A stretch of 64,000 bases of DNA from Streptococcus suis (GCF_024509525.1 NZ_JAMWEM010000012.1:1-64000); one strand, 5' to 3'. Counted from the stretch's first letter, positions 34,487-44,177 are shown. The notes: generated from the sequence alone by a model not told the origin. Translations and numbers: made by a program.

Positions 34487-37400
34487 TGCTATCTTTATTA
34501 GACAAAACCGTTCGAACGGCAAAATGGCATGGGAAACCACTCCCAGAGACCATAAAATCAAGTGTCAAAGAAAACTTGAATGGGGATTTTGTCCTGAATT
34601 TTACCTATCCAATTACAGATAGCGGATTATTTCGAGAGTTAAAAGAGGACTACCTCGTTCGTAGTCCAGTTCCAGTATTGGGACACCAATTGTTTCGGAT
34701 AAAGAAAGTCATTGAAGGAGACACCAGTCTTGAAGTTGTGGCCTATCACATATCAGATGACATCATGACAAGGTTGGTATCGCCATTTAGGTGTGAACAG
34801 GTACCCTGTGCAACAGCACTATCAAGCATGGTCATGGCAAGCAAGTCTCCATTGGGAGATTTTTCTTTTACCAGCGACATTGTCAAGAACAGAACCTATA
34901 CAACAGATAAGGAACAGACGCTATACTCCAGCCTGTTGGATGGCAAACATTCTATTATTGGAACTTGGGAGGGGGAACTGGTTCGTGATAATCTTGCCCT
35001 AACTATAAAGAGTGAGCGAGGACAAGACCGTGGGGTAGTCATCTCTACTCACTACAATTTGAAAAAGTATCAGAGAACAAAAGAAAGTTCACAGATTATC
35101 ACTCGAATCCATGCCACTTCAAGGTTTAAACAAGAGGGGCAGGATAGGGAAACTGAACTTCAAGTCACAGTAGACAGTCCACTGATAAACTCCTATCCTT
35201 TCATCAATGAGGTGACCTATACCAATAATAACCTCAGATCTCGTCAAGAGTTAATAGAGTGGGCTAGTAGCAAGTTTCGCTTAGAGGGAATTGATAAACC
35301 AAAAGATGCCATCATCATTGAGGCATTTGAGTTAGACGGTCAAACAGTTCATCTAGGCGATACAGTAACTTTAAAAAGCAAGCTACACGGAATTGATGTG
35401 AGGAAGAAAGCCATCGCTTATGATTATGATCCTTTAGCTAAGAATTACCGCTCTATCACGTTTGATGATAAGGCAAGTATCGTTACAGGTAAAACTGGCG
35501 GTAGCTTGACTAACCTAGCAAATAATCTCCTTGATGGGAATAGGCGGAGTGAGGATGTTGCCGTTGAAATTGCACTTGAGAATGCCAACAGAGCCTTTGA
35601 TGCGGAATTTGAGAAACGTCAAGTAGCCATCGATAACGCTATCGAACAGGCTCAAAGTCATGGGGAGGTCTATGCGGATCGATTAAAGGCCAGCATTGAT
35701 AGTGAACTTTCTTCTATTCATCAACAGATGCGACAACAGGAAGAGGAGCAGCAACGCAAAACTCGTGATTTATTGGCAAAGGCTGGGATTAACACCAACC
35801 TAGCTACAGAAGCCAAACAAAAAGCAGAACAGGCTCAAACTGGGGCGACTGAAGCCCTCAGGAGGGCAGAACAAGCCAAGCTTGATGCCATTCAAGAAGC
35901 TAACCGCTTGACTGTAACAGAGCGTAGTCAAACTGAGACAAAGATTGCGACAGCAAAATCACAAGCTATCTCTGAAGCTAGTCGATTGGTTGATGTAGCA
36001 AAATCACTGTTGAGTGGACAGTTGGCAACTGTCAGTACCAATCTTTCGCAAACCAAGGAGGAAATAAAACTTCTTGCGAGTAAGCAACTTGTAGATAGTC
36101 TGACTGGTCGAGTAACCGGTGCAGAATCCATGATTCAAGTGCAAGCAGACCAAATTTCCCAGCGAGTTAAAACCAGTGATTTTAACCAAGCAAAACAGAG
36201 AATCGAAACTGCCGAGTCGTCTATTACGCAATTGGGGAATCGGATAACGACTGAGATTCGAGAGACCATAGCTAAGATTCCAGTTGATTTTGGTGGTCGA
36301 AATTACATACTAAAAAGTGATACTTATATTACATCCGGGAGTAAGTTTCTAGATAGTGCTTCGGACTTTATCGACTATGCTCAGGCAGGGAAGTTTGTGA
36401 CGATCAGCGTTGATATCAAGGGGGAAAATCTGTCGCCAGATGAAAGAGGACAGTCTAGGATAGGATGCGAGCTACGCTTGACTTTATCCAATGGCAATCC
36501 TCTCTATCTAAACTGCTATAAAGTTGTTTCAGCAACCCAACCTCGCGAGCGGATATACCGAACGGTTCGTATTCCTGATGGTGTATCGGTTGTTAGTGTA
36601 GCAAAGCTCAATCTTTTTGTGCAAGTCAGAGGAAATGCCTTAGTTGGAAGACCAAAGTTTGAACTTTCTTCTATGCCTACAGACTGGTCACCTGCTCCTG
36701 AGGACTTAATCACAGATCTTAGCCAAACCAGAACGCTAATTACTCAGACAGCTGAGGGACAAACTCAACTGTCTACAAAGGTTACTCATACTGAGAATAA
36801 AATAATGAATGCTGAAACCCAAATCAGGCAATTGTTGGGTGATGTGACTAGTAAAGTTTCAAAAATGGACTTTGACAATCTCAAGAGTACAGTTGAGAAT
36901 CATACGACAAGTATTAATCAAACGTCCCAGTCCATTTTACTTAAAGCTGACAAGACCTTTGTGGACGGTGTGAAATCTACGGCGGAAACCGCCCTTTCAA
37001 AAGCAACTAGCAATGCGACAATGATTAGTCAGACCAAGTCTGAGCTGACTATTGCCAATAATGCCATTTCACAGAAAGTCGCAAAGACAGATTTTAATAG
37101 CTTGACTGGTCGAGTAGCAAGTGCAGAAACTTCTATCCGAACTCAGGCTGGACAAATTGAACAACGACTTACAAGTACTCAAGTTGAATCTGCCATTAAC
37201 TCAAAAGGCTACCAAACCAAGTCACAGGTCGATTCAAATATTATGGGTCGTGGTTATCTAACCAGCAGTTCACTACAACCCTATGCGACGACAACCAGTG
37301 TGCAGAATTTGGTTAGAACCACCTCTGATAGTTTTACCCAGCGAATCAGTCAAACGGAAAGCAGAATCCCTACCTCAGTTTCGCATCGCAACTTGATAGC

Positions 37401-38967
37401 TGGTACTTCGGATAGATGGAGTGCTTATCAGACGATAAATGCCAATAGTAACTGGGTAGCCTCTTTAGGAAGAGTTCAATTTGGAGATAGTAGTGGTATC
37501 TATGTTGGATCAAAAGTTCATTTATATGTTCATGTCTCAGCGGATGAGATTACCTTTGACCCTGCTGTAACGACTCGTACTATGAAACTTCAAGGTCCAA
37601 TATTGGATAGTCAAAATGTTTGGACATGGACCAACTGGAATTTGTATCACCCTTTCTACAATAAATGGAGCAGCAATCTGACAACGGGTAACAACTATCG
37701 CTTGATAAAACTGACCGCCAACGTCACTCAAGAGATGTACCAAAACTCTAAAGGATTTGAACTTCAAGTCAGAATTGATGGGGTTAAGACTGGTAAGTTC
37801 CATGTGAGAGCCTTAATGGTATCAACTGGTGATATCTTTCCAGACTATTGGACACCGCCATTAGACGACTTTACGACTGTAACCGCCTTTCATGAAGTGC
37901 GGGATACTGTAAGCAGTCACACTCGAACAATTGGAGATCACACCAATCAAATCAGTCAGGTTGTTCAAACGGCTACTGGGATTGTGACACGAGTTGGCAA
38001 TCTAGAAACAAGTCGAGCGACAACGGCTGCCGTCAATGCCATTCAAACTCAGGTTTCAACTCTTGCAGGGTCGTGGTCGGTTCGAAATTTGACCAGTGCG
38101 GGAACAATATTGAGTCAACTTAATCTTAATAAGGAAGGGTCCGTCAAAATCGATGGAAAACTCGTCCAAATTACAGGCACAACCTATATCCAAGATGGAG
38201 TGATTGCGAGCGGTAAGATTGCCAGTCTTGATGCAGGAAAGATTACGACAGGTATTATCTCTGCAGCTCGAATTGGAGCAGAAGCAATCACTGCGGATAA
38301 GTTAAAGGTTGACCAAGCTTTCTTTACCAAGTTTATGGCAACAGAAGCCTATCTTAAGCAGTTATTTGCCAAATCAGCCTTTATAACCCAAGTGCAGTCA
38401 GTAACCCTATCTGCCAACAAAATTTCTGGTGGAATCTTGTCAGCAATCAACGGAGCCATGAAAATCAATCTGTCACTTGGAAATATCAAGTTCTTTACAA
38501 ACTCTCCATCCATTTCTCGTGAGGTTAGTGGTTATCCTCACCAGTGGGTTTCATTTGAAACAGGTACCTCGAACGGTAAGCCATGTGGTGTAACAATTAT
38601 CGGTTCCAATCGATGGAACAACTGGAATGCCAATGACGGTGGCTTTGTAGGAATTCGAGCATGGAACGGTACAGATACCGACCAAATTGATGTGGTAGGT
38701 GATAAGGTACGTTTAGCTAGTGCTCCCTATACCAATCCAGATGGCTGGGAAATAGTAACGTTGCCTAACCGACTGAGTATTGATGCCTATAAAGCTTCTG
38801 ACCGACCAAGTTCAATATTGAATATCGGAGATATCCGCATCTATCGAAATAGTACAACCTATGTCAGCTTGAAGGACGTACTTCATCAATTCAATCACAA
38901 TTTTAAACACTTAGTAAACATCACTGGTCGAGGTGACGTCATCTTGACATGGGATACGATTAAATAA
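34486..38967 (+). CDS. Tail tip/spike protein (Tal-RBP type)
   Basis: I prefer GTG 34486, overlapping the Dit stop, with GGGGGTGG upstream; an in-frame TTG lies at 34471. The product is about 1493 aa. Residues 1-340 form a tail-associated baseplate domain (KIKKVIEGDTSLEVVAYHIS is present in part). Long alanine- and glutamine-rich coiled coils follow, plus two carbohydrate-binding-like blocks starting GGRNYILKSDTYI and SHRNLIAGTSD, and a C-terminal DSI-type domain with GKITTGIISAARIGAEA. It probably binds the host cell-wall polysaccharide. The repeated modular segments are typical recombination substrates among streptococcal phages. Confidence 0.88.
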   Translation: MLSLLDKTVRTAKWHGKPLPETIKSSVKENLNGDFVLNFTYPITDSGLFRELKEDYLVRSPVPVLGHQLFRIKKVIEGDTSLEVVAYHISDDIMTRLVSPFRCEQVPCATALSSMVMASKSPLGDFSFTSDIVKNRTYTTDKEQTLYSSLLDGKHSIIGTWEGELVRDNLALTIKSERGQDRGVVISTHYNLKKYQRTKESSQIITRIHATSRFKQEGQDRETELQVTVDSPLINSYPFINEVTYTNNNLRSRQELIEWASSKFRLEGIDKPKDAIIIEAFELDGQTVHLGDTVTLKSKLHGIDVRKKAIAYDYDPLAKNYRSITFDDKASIVTGKTGGSLTNLANNLLDGNRRSEDVAVEIALENANRAFDAEFEKRQVAIDNAIEQAQSHGEVYADRLKASIDSELSSIHQQMRQQEEEQQRKTRDLLAKAGINTNLATEAKQKAEQAQTGATEALRRAEQAKLDAIQEANRLTVTERSQTETKIATAKSQAISEASRLVDVAKSLLSGQLATVSTNLSQTKEEIKLLASKQLVDSLTGRVTGAESMIQVQADQISQRVKTSDFNQAKQRIETAESSITQLGNRITTEIRETIAKIPVDFGGRNYILKSDTYITSGSKFLDSASDFIDYAQAGKFVTISVDIKGENLSPDERGQSRIGCELRLTLSNGNPLYLNCYKVVSATQPRERIYRTVRIPDGVSVVSVAKLNLFVQVRGNALVGRPKFELSSMPTDWSPAPEDLITDLSQTRTLITQTAEGQTQLSTKVTHTENKIMNAETQIRQLLGDVTSKVSKMDFDNLKSTVENHTTSINQTSQSILLKADKTFVDGVKSTAETALSKATSNATMISQTKSELTIANNAISQKVAKTDFNSLTGRVASAETSIRTQAGQIEQRLTSTQVESAINSKGYQTKSQVDSNIMGRGYLTSSSLQPYATTTSVQNLVRTTSDSFTQRISQTESRIPTSVSHRNLIAGTSDRWSAYQTINANSNWVASLGRVQFGDSSGIYVGSKVHLYVHVSADEITFDPAVTTRTMKLQGPILDSQNVWTWTNWNLYHPFYNKWSSNLTTGNNYRLIKLTANVTQEMYQNSKGFELQVRIDGVKTGKFHVRALMVSTGDIFPDYWTPPLDDFTTVTAFHEVRDTVSSHTRTIGDHTNQISQVVQTATGIVTRVGNLETSRATTAAVNAIQTQVSTLAGSWSVRNLTSAGTILSQLNLNKEGSVKIDGKLVQITGTTYIQDGVIASGKIASLDAGKITTGIISAARIGAEAITADKLKVDQAFFTKFMATEAYLKQLFAKSAFITQVQSVTLSANKISGGILSAINGAMKINLSLGNIKFFTNSPSISREVSGYPHQWVSFETGTSNGKPCGVTIIGSNRWNNWNANDGGFVGIRAWNGTDTDQIDVVGDKVRLASAPYTNPDGWEIVTLPNRLSIDAYKASDRPSSILNIGDIRIYRNSTTYVSLKDVLHQFNHNFKHLVNITGRGDVILTWDTIK

Positions 38968-38979
38968 AGGAGTTCACAG

Positions 38980-39186
38980 ATGAATCTAGAACAAATCAAC
39001 CAATCACTAAAACTAACTATTCAGGAGCTTGTCACAAAGCTATCTGATGAAATAACCGCTAAGAACCTCATTGCCATCCAATTGGTGGAAAAGGATGAGG
39101 AACTTAGCCTATTGCGTAAAGAAAAACAGGAATTGACTGAGTTATTGGAAGTTCAGACAAAACCTGAAGAAGAGAAAGGAGAATAG
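38980..39186 (+). CDS. Small coiled-coil phage protein
   Basis: The 68-aa protein starts MNLEQINQSLKLTIQELVTK. It is a single predicted coiled coil ending in an acidic tail (EVQTKPEEEKGE). Position between tail tip and holin is usual for small streptococcal phage proteins of unknown role. RBS AAAGGAG. Confidence 0.7.
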   Translation: MNLEQINQSLKLTIQELVTKLSDEITAKNLIAIQLVEKDEELSLLRKEKQELTELLEVQTKPEEEKGE

Positions 39187-39191
39187 TTGCT

Positions 39192-39560
39192 ATGGCACTA
39201 CTCAATATTGACAAAGTAATTGAACCATTTGATTTGGAGACAGCCCTATCTTACATGCGTAAGAATGGAGAGTTCATACGTTGTAAGACCGCAGAGCAGG
39301 ATTTTTACATGTATCTTGAAGAAGTAAGGCGACCTGCCATTAAAAATGGAAAGCGGCAGTTAGTTACAACAGAAACAGTTTGGGCATTTAATCAGTGGGG
39401 CAGTACCACATTAACTCTGAACCTTTCTGATCTGTTCCATGATTGTTTTTATCTGATGCGGTTTGATGAGAACGGTCAACCGGATTGGTCAGACCCTACC
39501 ATTGTGCAGGAAGGTTCAGTAGAAAGTGAGGTGACCGATGAAGGAACTGTTAACACTTAA
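39192..39560 (+). CDS. Hypothetical phage protein upstream of holin
   Basis: The 122 aa begin MALLNIDKVIEPFDLETALS and contain EEVRRPAIKNGKRQLVTTET and FHDCFYLMRFDENGQPDWSD. It belongs to the small pre-holin proteins found in streptococcal phages, comparable to DUF1366-type genes, though I am not certain of the family. Its end overlaps the holin start by 23 nt. Confidence 0.65.
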   Translation: MALLNIDKVIEPFDLETALSYMRKNGEFIRCKTAEQDFYMYLEEVRRPAIKNGKRQLVTTETVWAFNQWGSTTLTLNLSDLFHDCFYLMRFDENGQPDWSDPTIVQEGSVESEVTDEGTVNT

Positions 39561-39933
39561 TAAGATTTTATTTTCCATGATTGGAGGCTTGATTGGTAGT
39601 CTATTTGGAGAGTTGGATGGCATCCTATATGCTCTACTGGTCTTCATTATTATTGACTATCTAACAGGAATTTTTGCGGCTGTTGTAGAGAAACAGTTGT
39701 CGAGTAGTATCGGTTTTCGTGGCATCTTTAAAAAGATAGCCATTTTATTTTTAGTTTCATTAGGTCATATGATTGATACAGCTATTATCAAGCAGGGTGG
39801 AACAATTCGAACCATGGTCATTTTCTTTTATCTCAGTAATGAGGGGTTAAGTATCCTAGAAAATACCGTTCGAATTGGTCTACCAATACCTGAGAAACTA
39901 CAAGCAATTTTAAAACAAATCAACGAGAGGTGA
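39538..39933 (+). CDS. Phage holin, Cph1/phage_holin_4 family
   Basis: This 131-aa membrane protein has helices near residues 9-25 (ILFSMIGGLIGSLFG), 28-50 (GILYALLVFIIIDYLTGIFA), 65-80 (KKIAILFLVSLGHMIDTAI) and 90-105 (MVIFFYLSNEGLSILE). The motif IIDYLTGIFAAVVE is diagnostic for this holin family. It makes the membrane lesions that release the endolysin. Confidence 0.92.
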   Translation: MKELLTLNKILFSMIGGLIGSLFGELDGILYALLVFIIIDYLTGIFAAVVEKQLSSSIGFRGIFKKIAILFLVSLGHMIDTAIIKQGGTIRTMVIFFYLSNEGLSILENTVRIGLPIPEKLQAILKQINER

Positions 39934-39939
39934 GAAGAT

Positions 39940-41409
39940 ATGGGAAAACATCTAGTCATTTGTGGTCATGGGCAGGGGCGAACAGGCTATGATCCTGGAG
40001 CAGTGAATGCCAAACTAGGCATCACAGAAGCAGGAAAGGTTCGAGAATTAGCCAAGTTAATGGCTAAGTACAGTGGACAACAGATTGATTTTATAACCGA
40101 ACAAAATGTTTATGATTATCGGAGTATTACTAGTATTGGTAAGGGATACGACTCGATTACTGAATTGCATTTCAATGCCTTTAATGGTAGTGCCAAAGGT
40201 ACAGAAGTCTTGATTCAATCTTCTTTAGAAGCAGACAAGGAAGATATGGCTATCCTATCTCTCCTTTCACGATACTTTCAAAATCGTGGCATTAAGAAGG
40301 TAGATTGGCTCTTTAATGCCAACCAAGCAGCAAGTCGTGGATATACTTATCGTTTGGTGGAGATTGCCTTCATCGATAATGAACAAGATATGGCGATTTT
40401 TGAAAACAAGAAAGAGGACATTGCGAGAGGTCTTGTATCAGCTATAACAGGAGTTGAGGTAAAGACGATAGTTCCCTCGACACCCAGTTCAACCGTTAGG
40501 AGTTCAAGAACACCTTCAAAACCAATCTATCTTGTTGGTGATAGTCTTAGGGTGTTGCCTCATGCGACTCATTATCAGACTGGTCAGAAAATCGCTAACT
40601 GGGTCAAGGGGCGCACCTACAAAATCCTCCAAGTGAAGAATGTTCACCAGTCAAACAGTAAGAGAGCTTATCTACTTGATGGAATCAAGTCATGGGTGCT
40701 TGAGCAGGATGTAGAAGGAACAACCAAAGGCCATAGTGAGCAGACCTATCAAGCACAGAAAGGCGATACGTATTATGGCATCGCTCGGAAGTTTGGTTTA
40801 ACAGTTGATGCTCTTCTTGCGGTAAATGGCTTGAAGAAGGCGGATATTTTAAGAGTTGGTCAAACTCTAAAGGTCAACGCAGCTTCAAGGACAACAACCG
40901 CTATCCCAACCAGTGTTGCAAGTCGTGTGGTTGCGTCAGCATTATCCAAGGTCGGTCAAAAGGTAACTGTTCCATCTAACCCTTATGGTGGACAGTGTGT
41001 TGCCTTGGTGGATAAGATTGTTCAAGAGCTTACGGACAAGAATATGTCCTATACTAATGCCATTGACTGTTTGAAGAAAGCAAAATCAAATGGTTTCCAA
41101 GTAATCTACGATGCTTGGGGTGTGAATCCTAAAGCAGGTGATTTCTATGTCATTCAAACAGATGGTATGGTGTATGGGCATATTGGTGTCTGTGTGACAG
41201 ATTCTAATGGAAAAAGTATAGATGGTGTGGAACAGAATATTGATGGATATTCTGACCATAATAAGAACGGTATCAATGACCAATTAGAAATTGGTGGCGG
41301 TGGGATCACTCGTCGTGTGAAACGTCAATGGATGGCGGATGGCTCACTCTACGATTCAACTGGAACAGTTAAACTCGGTAAAGTTGTTGGTTGGTTTAGA
41401 ATTTCATAA
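39940..41409 (+). CDS. Four-domain endolysin (amidase, SH3b, LysM, CHAP)
   Basis: The 489-aa lysin has an N-terminal N-acetylmuramoyl-L-alanine amidase-like domain (residues 1-165: LVICGHGQGRTGYDPGAVN, SITELHFNAFNG, RLVEIAFIDNEQDM). An SH3b-like domain (about 198-265, LRVLPHATHYQTGQKIANW), LysM (about 268-312, QAQKGDTYYGIARKFGL) and a CHAP amidase/endopeptidase (about 340-460; C353 in GGQCVAL, H414 in YGHIGVCV) follow. It cleaves peptidoglycan at lysis. Catalytic domains at both ends and binding domains between them is an efficient layout. RBS GAGGTGAGA. Confidence 0.93.
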   Translation: MGKHLVICGHGQGRTGYDPGAVNAKLGITEAGKVRELAKLMAKYSGQQIDFITEQNVYDYRSITSIGKGYDSITELHFNAFNGSAKGTEVLIQSSLEADKEDMAILSLLSRYFQNRGIKKVDWLFNANQAASRGYTYRLVEIAFIDNEQDMAIFENKKEDIARGLVSAITGVEVKTIVPSTPSSTVRSSRTPSKPIYLVGDSLRVLPHATHYQTGQKIANWVKGRTYKILQVKNVHQSNSKRAYLLDGIKSWVLEQDVEGTTKGHSEQTYQAQKGDTYYGIARKFGLTVDALLAVNGLKKADILRVGQTLKVNAASRTTTAIPTSVASRVVASALSKVGQKVTVPSNPYGGQCVALVDKIVQELTDKNMSYTNAIDCLKKAKSNGFQVIYDAWGVNPKAGDFYVIQTDGMVYGHIGVCVTDSNGKSIDGVEQNIDGYSDHNKNGINDQLEIGGGGITRRVKRQWMADGSLYDSTGTVKLGKVVGWFRIS

Positions 41410-41418
41410 TTTAGTAAT

Positions 41419-41451
41419 AAGCCTGGTGGGAACATCAGGCTTTATTTTTTT
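41419..41451 (+). terminator. Terminator of late operon
   Basis: AAGCCTGGTG and CATCAGGCTT pair around GGAA, followed by TATTTTTTT. It ends the structural-lysis transcript just after the endolysin. Confidence 0.85.
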
Positions 41452-41470
41452 GCCTTTTTTTCAAAAAGCG

Positions 41471-41501
41471 CGGAAAAATCGCTCCCAAACCTACCTAGTA
41501 A
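41471..41501 (+). promoter_or_regulatory. Composite element copy D (CGG-N19-ACCTAGTAA)
   Basis: CGG (41471-41473), 19 bp starting AAAAATCGCTCCC, then ACCTAGTAA (41493-41501) and AGTAGGAGG. The spacing is the same as in copies A-C, 31 kb away. It is 130 bp before the first serine recombinase gene. This links integration or excision genes to the control of the replication operons. Confidence 0.6.
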
Positions 41502-41631
41502 AGTAGGAGGAATATTTGTATTCCATGAACTATGGCATAAATTTATCAGGTCGAATTAGTTTGTCTGATAACTTGACTAATATCCTTTTTAGAGTGATAT
41601 ATAGTGTGCCATTACATAGGAAGGAGAGTAA

Positions 41632-42873
41632 ATGTCCGTAAAGAAGATTAGAGTCAATAGACAAAAACATAGGAAGAGGGTCTGTGCCTACATTCGAGTT
41701 TCGACGACCAATGGAAGTCAGTTAGATTCATTAGAAAATCAGAAGCAGTATTTTGAAAACCTGTATTCCAATAGAGACGATATTGATTTTATAGGTGTTT
41801 ATCATGACAGAGGTATATCTGGTTCTAAGGATAATCGTCCAAATTTTCAAGCAATGATTGAAGATTGTCGTAGAGGTAAGATTGATGTTATTCATACCAA
41901 GTCAATTGCACGCTTTGCCAGAAACACGGTTACAGTTCTTGAAATTAGTCGTGAACTGAAAGCGATAGGAGTAGACATATTCTTTGAGGAGCAAAACATT
42001 CATACCCTTTCAAGTGAGGGGGAAGTGATGCTTTCAGTATTAGCGAGTATTGCTGAGGACGAGTTGAGGAGTATGAGTGGCAATCAACGTTGGGCATTTC
42101 AAAAGAAGTTCCAACGAGGAGAGCTAGTCATTAACACCAAGCGATTCTTAGGATATGATATAGACGAGAATGGTGAGTTGATTATCAATCCAGAAGAAGC
42201 TTTGATAGTCAGGCAAATATTTGCACTTTACCTTGAAGGGTATGGTACTCATCGTATTGCCAAACTGTTAAATGAAAAGGGCGTTGCGACGGTTACAGGT
42301 GCTAAATGGCATGACACCACAATCCGTCAAATGTTAAGCAATGAAAAATACAAAGGTTCAGTCTTATTGCAGAAGTATTTCCATGATGGTGTGAATGGTC
42401 CTAAAAAATTGAATCAGGGTGAACTCGAACAATACTTTATAGAGGATAATCATGAAGCTATTATTTCCATGGAAGAATGGCAAGCAGTCCAGGACAAACT
42501 AAACAGTAGAAGATGGCAACAAGGTAGAAACAAAACCTATAAATTTACGGGGTTATTAAAGTGTCAGCATTGTGGTTCGACTTTAAAGAGACAAGTTTCT
42601 TACAAGAAAAAAATTGTTTGGTGCTGTTCCAAATACATAAAAGAAGGCAAAGTAGCTTGTCAGGGGATGCGAGTGCCAGAAGTAGATATTTCAAATTGGG
42701 AGATAACCTCACCTGTTACAGTAATAGAAAGGGATAGAAATGGGGAAAAGTATTACAGTTATACCGGCCAAGAAAGTGCAGACCAGTGTTCTTCATCAGG
42801 ACAGGAAGAAAATCAAAGTAGCCGCATATTGCCGAGTGTCCACCGACCAAGAAGAGCAGCTATCAAGTTATGA
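41632..42873 (+). CDS. Large serine recombinase 1
   Basis: This 413-aa protein has an N-terminal resolvase domain with catalytic serine in YIRVSTTN, and motifs DIDFIGVYHDRGISGSKDNR and TKSIARFARNT. A recombinase domain (KGVATVTGAKWHDTTIRQML) and a zinc ribbon (CQHCGSTLKRQ...WCCSKY) follow. The C-terminal 45 residues overlap the start of recombinase 2 in another frame. It is likely to act with its neighbour in integration and excision of the prophage at rum. RBS AAGGAGAG. Confidence 0.92.
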   Translation: MSVKKIRVNRQKHRKRVCAYIRVSTTNGSQLDSLENQKQYFENLYSNRDDIDFIGVYHDRGISGSKDNRPNFQAMIEDCRRGKIDVIHTKSIARFARNTVTVLEISRELKAIGVDIFFEEQNIHTLSSEGEVMLSVLASIAEDELRSMSGNQRWAFQKKFQRGELVINTKRFLGYDIDENGELIINPEEALIVRQIFALYLEGYGTHRIAKLLNEKGVATVTGAKWHDTTIRQMLSNEKYKGSVLLQKYFHDGVNGPKKLNQGELEQYFIEDNHEAIISMEEWQAVQDKLNSRRWQQGRNKTYKFTGLLKCQHCGSTLKRQVSYKKKIVWCCSKYIKEGKVACQGMRVPEVDISNWEITSPVTVIERDRNGEKYYSYTGQESADQCSSSGQEENQSSRILPSVHRPRRAAIKL

Positions 42874-44128
42874 AAACCAAGTTAATTATTACCGAGAGTT
42901 TATCTCTAAACACGAGGACTATGAGTTAGTTGACATCTATGCGGATGAGGGCATCTCAGCAACCAATACCAAAAAACGTGATGCTTTTAACCGCTTGATA
43001 CAAGATTGTAGGGTAGGTAAGGTGGATAGGATTTTGGTCAAGTCAATCAGTCGATTTGCCAGAAACACCCTTGATTGTATCAAGTACGTCCGAGAGCTGA
43101 AAGAACTGGGTGTTGGTGTGACTTTTGAGAAGGAGAATATTGACAGCCTAGATTCCAAAGGTGAAGTTCTTCTGACAATCCTTTCTTCCTTGGCCCAGGA
43201 TGAGTCTCGCTCCATTTCAGAGAATGCGACTTGGGGAATTCGTAAGAAGTTTGAACGTGGCGAGGTGCGCGTGAATACCACAAAGTTCATGGGGTATGAC
43301 AAGGATGAGAGTGGTAGGCTTATCATTAACCCTCAGCAAGCTGAAACAGTTAAATTCATCTACGAGAAATTCTTAGAGGGGTATAGTCCTGAATCCATAG
43401 CTAAGTATTTGAATGACAATGAAATACCTGGTTGGACTGGAAAGGCAAATTGGTATCCAAGTGCTATACAGAAAATGCTTCAAAATGAAAAGTACAAGGG
43501 TGATGCCTTATTACAAAAGACTTTTACCGTTGATTTTCTGACTAAGAAACGAGTTCAAAATGACGGTCAAGTTAACCAATACTATGTAGAAAATAGCCAT
43601 GAAGCTATTATTGATAAAGACACTTGGGAATTAGTACAGTTAGAATTGGCAAGGAGGAAAGTCTACCGAGAGGAGCATCAGCTCAAGTCCTATATCATGC
43701 AAAATGACGATAACCCTTTTACAACTAAAGTGTTCTGTGTAGAATGTGGTTCAGCTTTTGGTCGAAAGAACTGGACAACCAGTCGAGGTAAACGCAAGGT
43801 TTGGCAATGTAACAATCGCTATAGAGTCAAAGGACAGATTGGCTGTCAGAATAACCACATTGATGAAGAAACGCTAGAGAAAGCCGTAGTAATGGCTGTA
43901 GAGCTATTGAGTGAGAACGTGGATCTATTACATGGAAAGTGGAATAAGATTCAGGAAGAAAATCATCCACTAGAAAAGTATTATAGTATGAAGTTGGCTG
44001 GTATAATAAACAAGCCTTCTTGGGAATTTGATTCGTATGAGATGTGTCAGGTGTTGGATAGTATTACAATCTCAGAAGATGGGCAGATAAGTGTAAAATT
44101 CTTAGAGGGGACTGAGGTAGATTTGTAA
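42740..44128 (+). CDS. Large serine recombinase 2
   Basis: This 462-aa paralogue of recombinase 1 has its catalytic serine in YCRVSTDQEEQ. It contains TKKRDAFNRLIQDCRVGKVD, SISRFARNTLDC, a recombinase domain (NEIPGWTGKANWYPSAIQKM), a zinc ribbon (CVECGSAFGRKNW...WQCNNRY) and a helical C-terminal region. It overlaps recombinase 1 by 134 nt. Pairs or triplets of this type are used by Tn1549-like and rum-inserted streptococcal elements. It ends near a terminator. Confidence 0.92.
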   Translation: MGKSITVIPAKKVQTSVLHQDRKKIKVAAYCRVSTDQEEQLSSYENQVNYYREFISKHEDYELVDIYADEGISATNTKKRDAFNRLIQDCRVGKVDRILVKSISRFARNTLDCIKYVRELKELGVGVTFEKENIDSLDSKGEVLLTILSSLAQDESRSISENATWGIRKKFERGEVRVNTTKFMGYDKDESGRLIINPQQAETVKFIYEKFLEGYSPESIAKYLNDNEIPGWTGKANWYPSAIQKMLQNEKYKGDALLQKTFTVDFLTKKRVQNDGQVNQYYVENSHEAIIDKDTWELVQLELARRKVYREEHQLKSYIMQNDDNPFTTKVFCVECGSAFGRKNWTTSRGKRKVWQCNNRYRVKGQIGCQNNHIDEETLEKAVVMAVELLSENVDLLHGKWNKIQEENHPLEKYYSMKLAGIINKPSWEFDSYEMCQVLDSITISEDGQISVKFLEGTEVDL

Positions 44129-44130
44129 GT

Positions 44131-44158
44131 GACTGTGGCCGAAAGGTTGCAGTTTTTT
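44131..44158 (+). terminator. Terminator after recombinases
   Basis: ACTGTGGCC (44132-44140) pairs imperfectly with GGTTGCAGT (44145-44153) around GAAA, followed by TTTTTTT. It separates the recombinases from the DUF262 gene. Confidence 0.6.
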
Positions 44159-44177
44159 TGTTGTTTCGTGGTATAAT
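44147..44177 (+). promoter_or_regulatory. Promoter of DUF262 gene
   Basis: A perfect TATAAT at 44172-44177 is 44 bp before the start codon. The best -35 is TTGCAG at 44147, with a 19-bp spacer, which is longer than ideal. The gene is thus probably transcribed in the lysogen independently of phage operons. Confidence 0.5.

Noticed and set aside
41525..41641. 38-codon ORF (MNYGINLSGRISL) ahead of the recombinases
   Set aside because: It has a GGAGG upstream, but spacing is long, it runs through the recombinase RBS, and the peptide is unlike known proteins. Not enough to call a gene.
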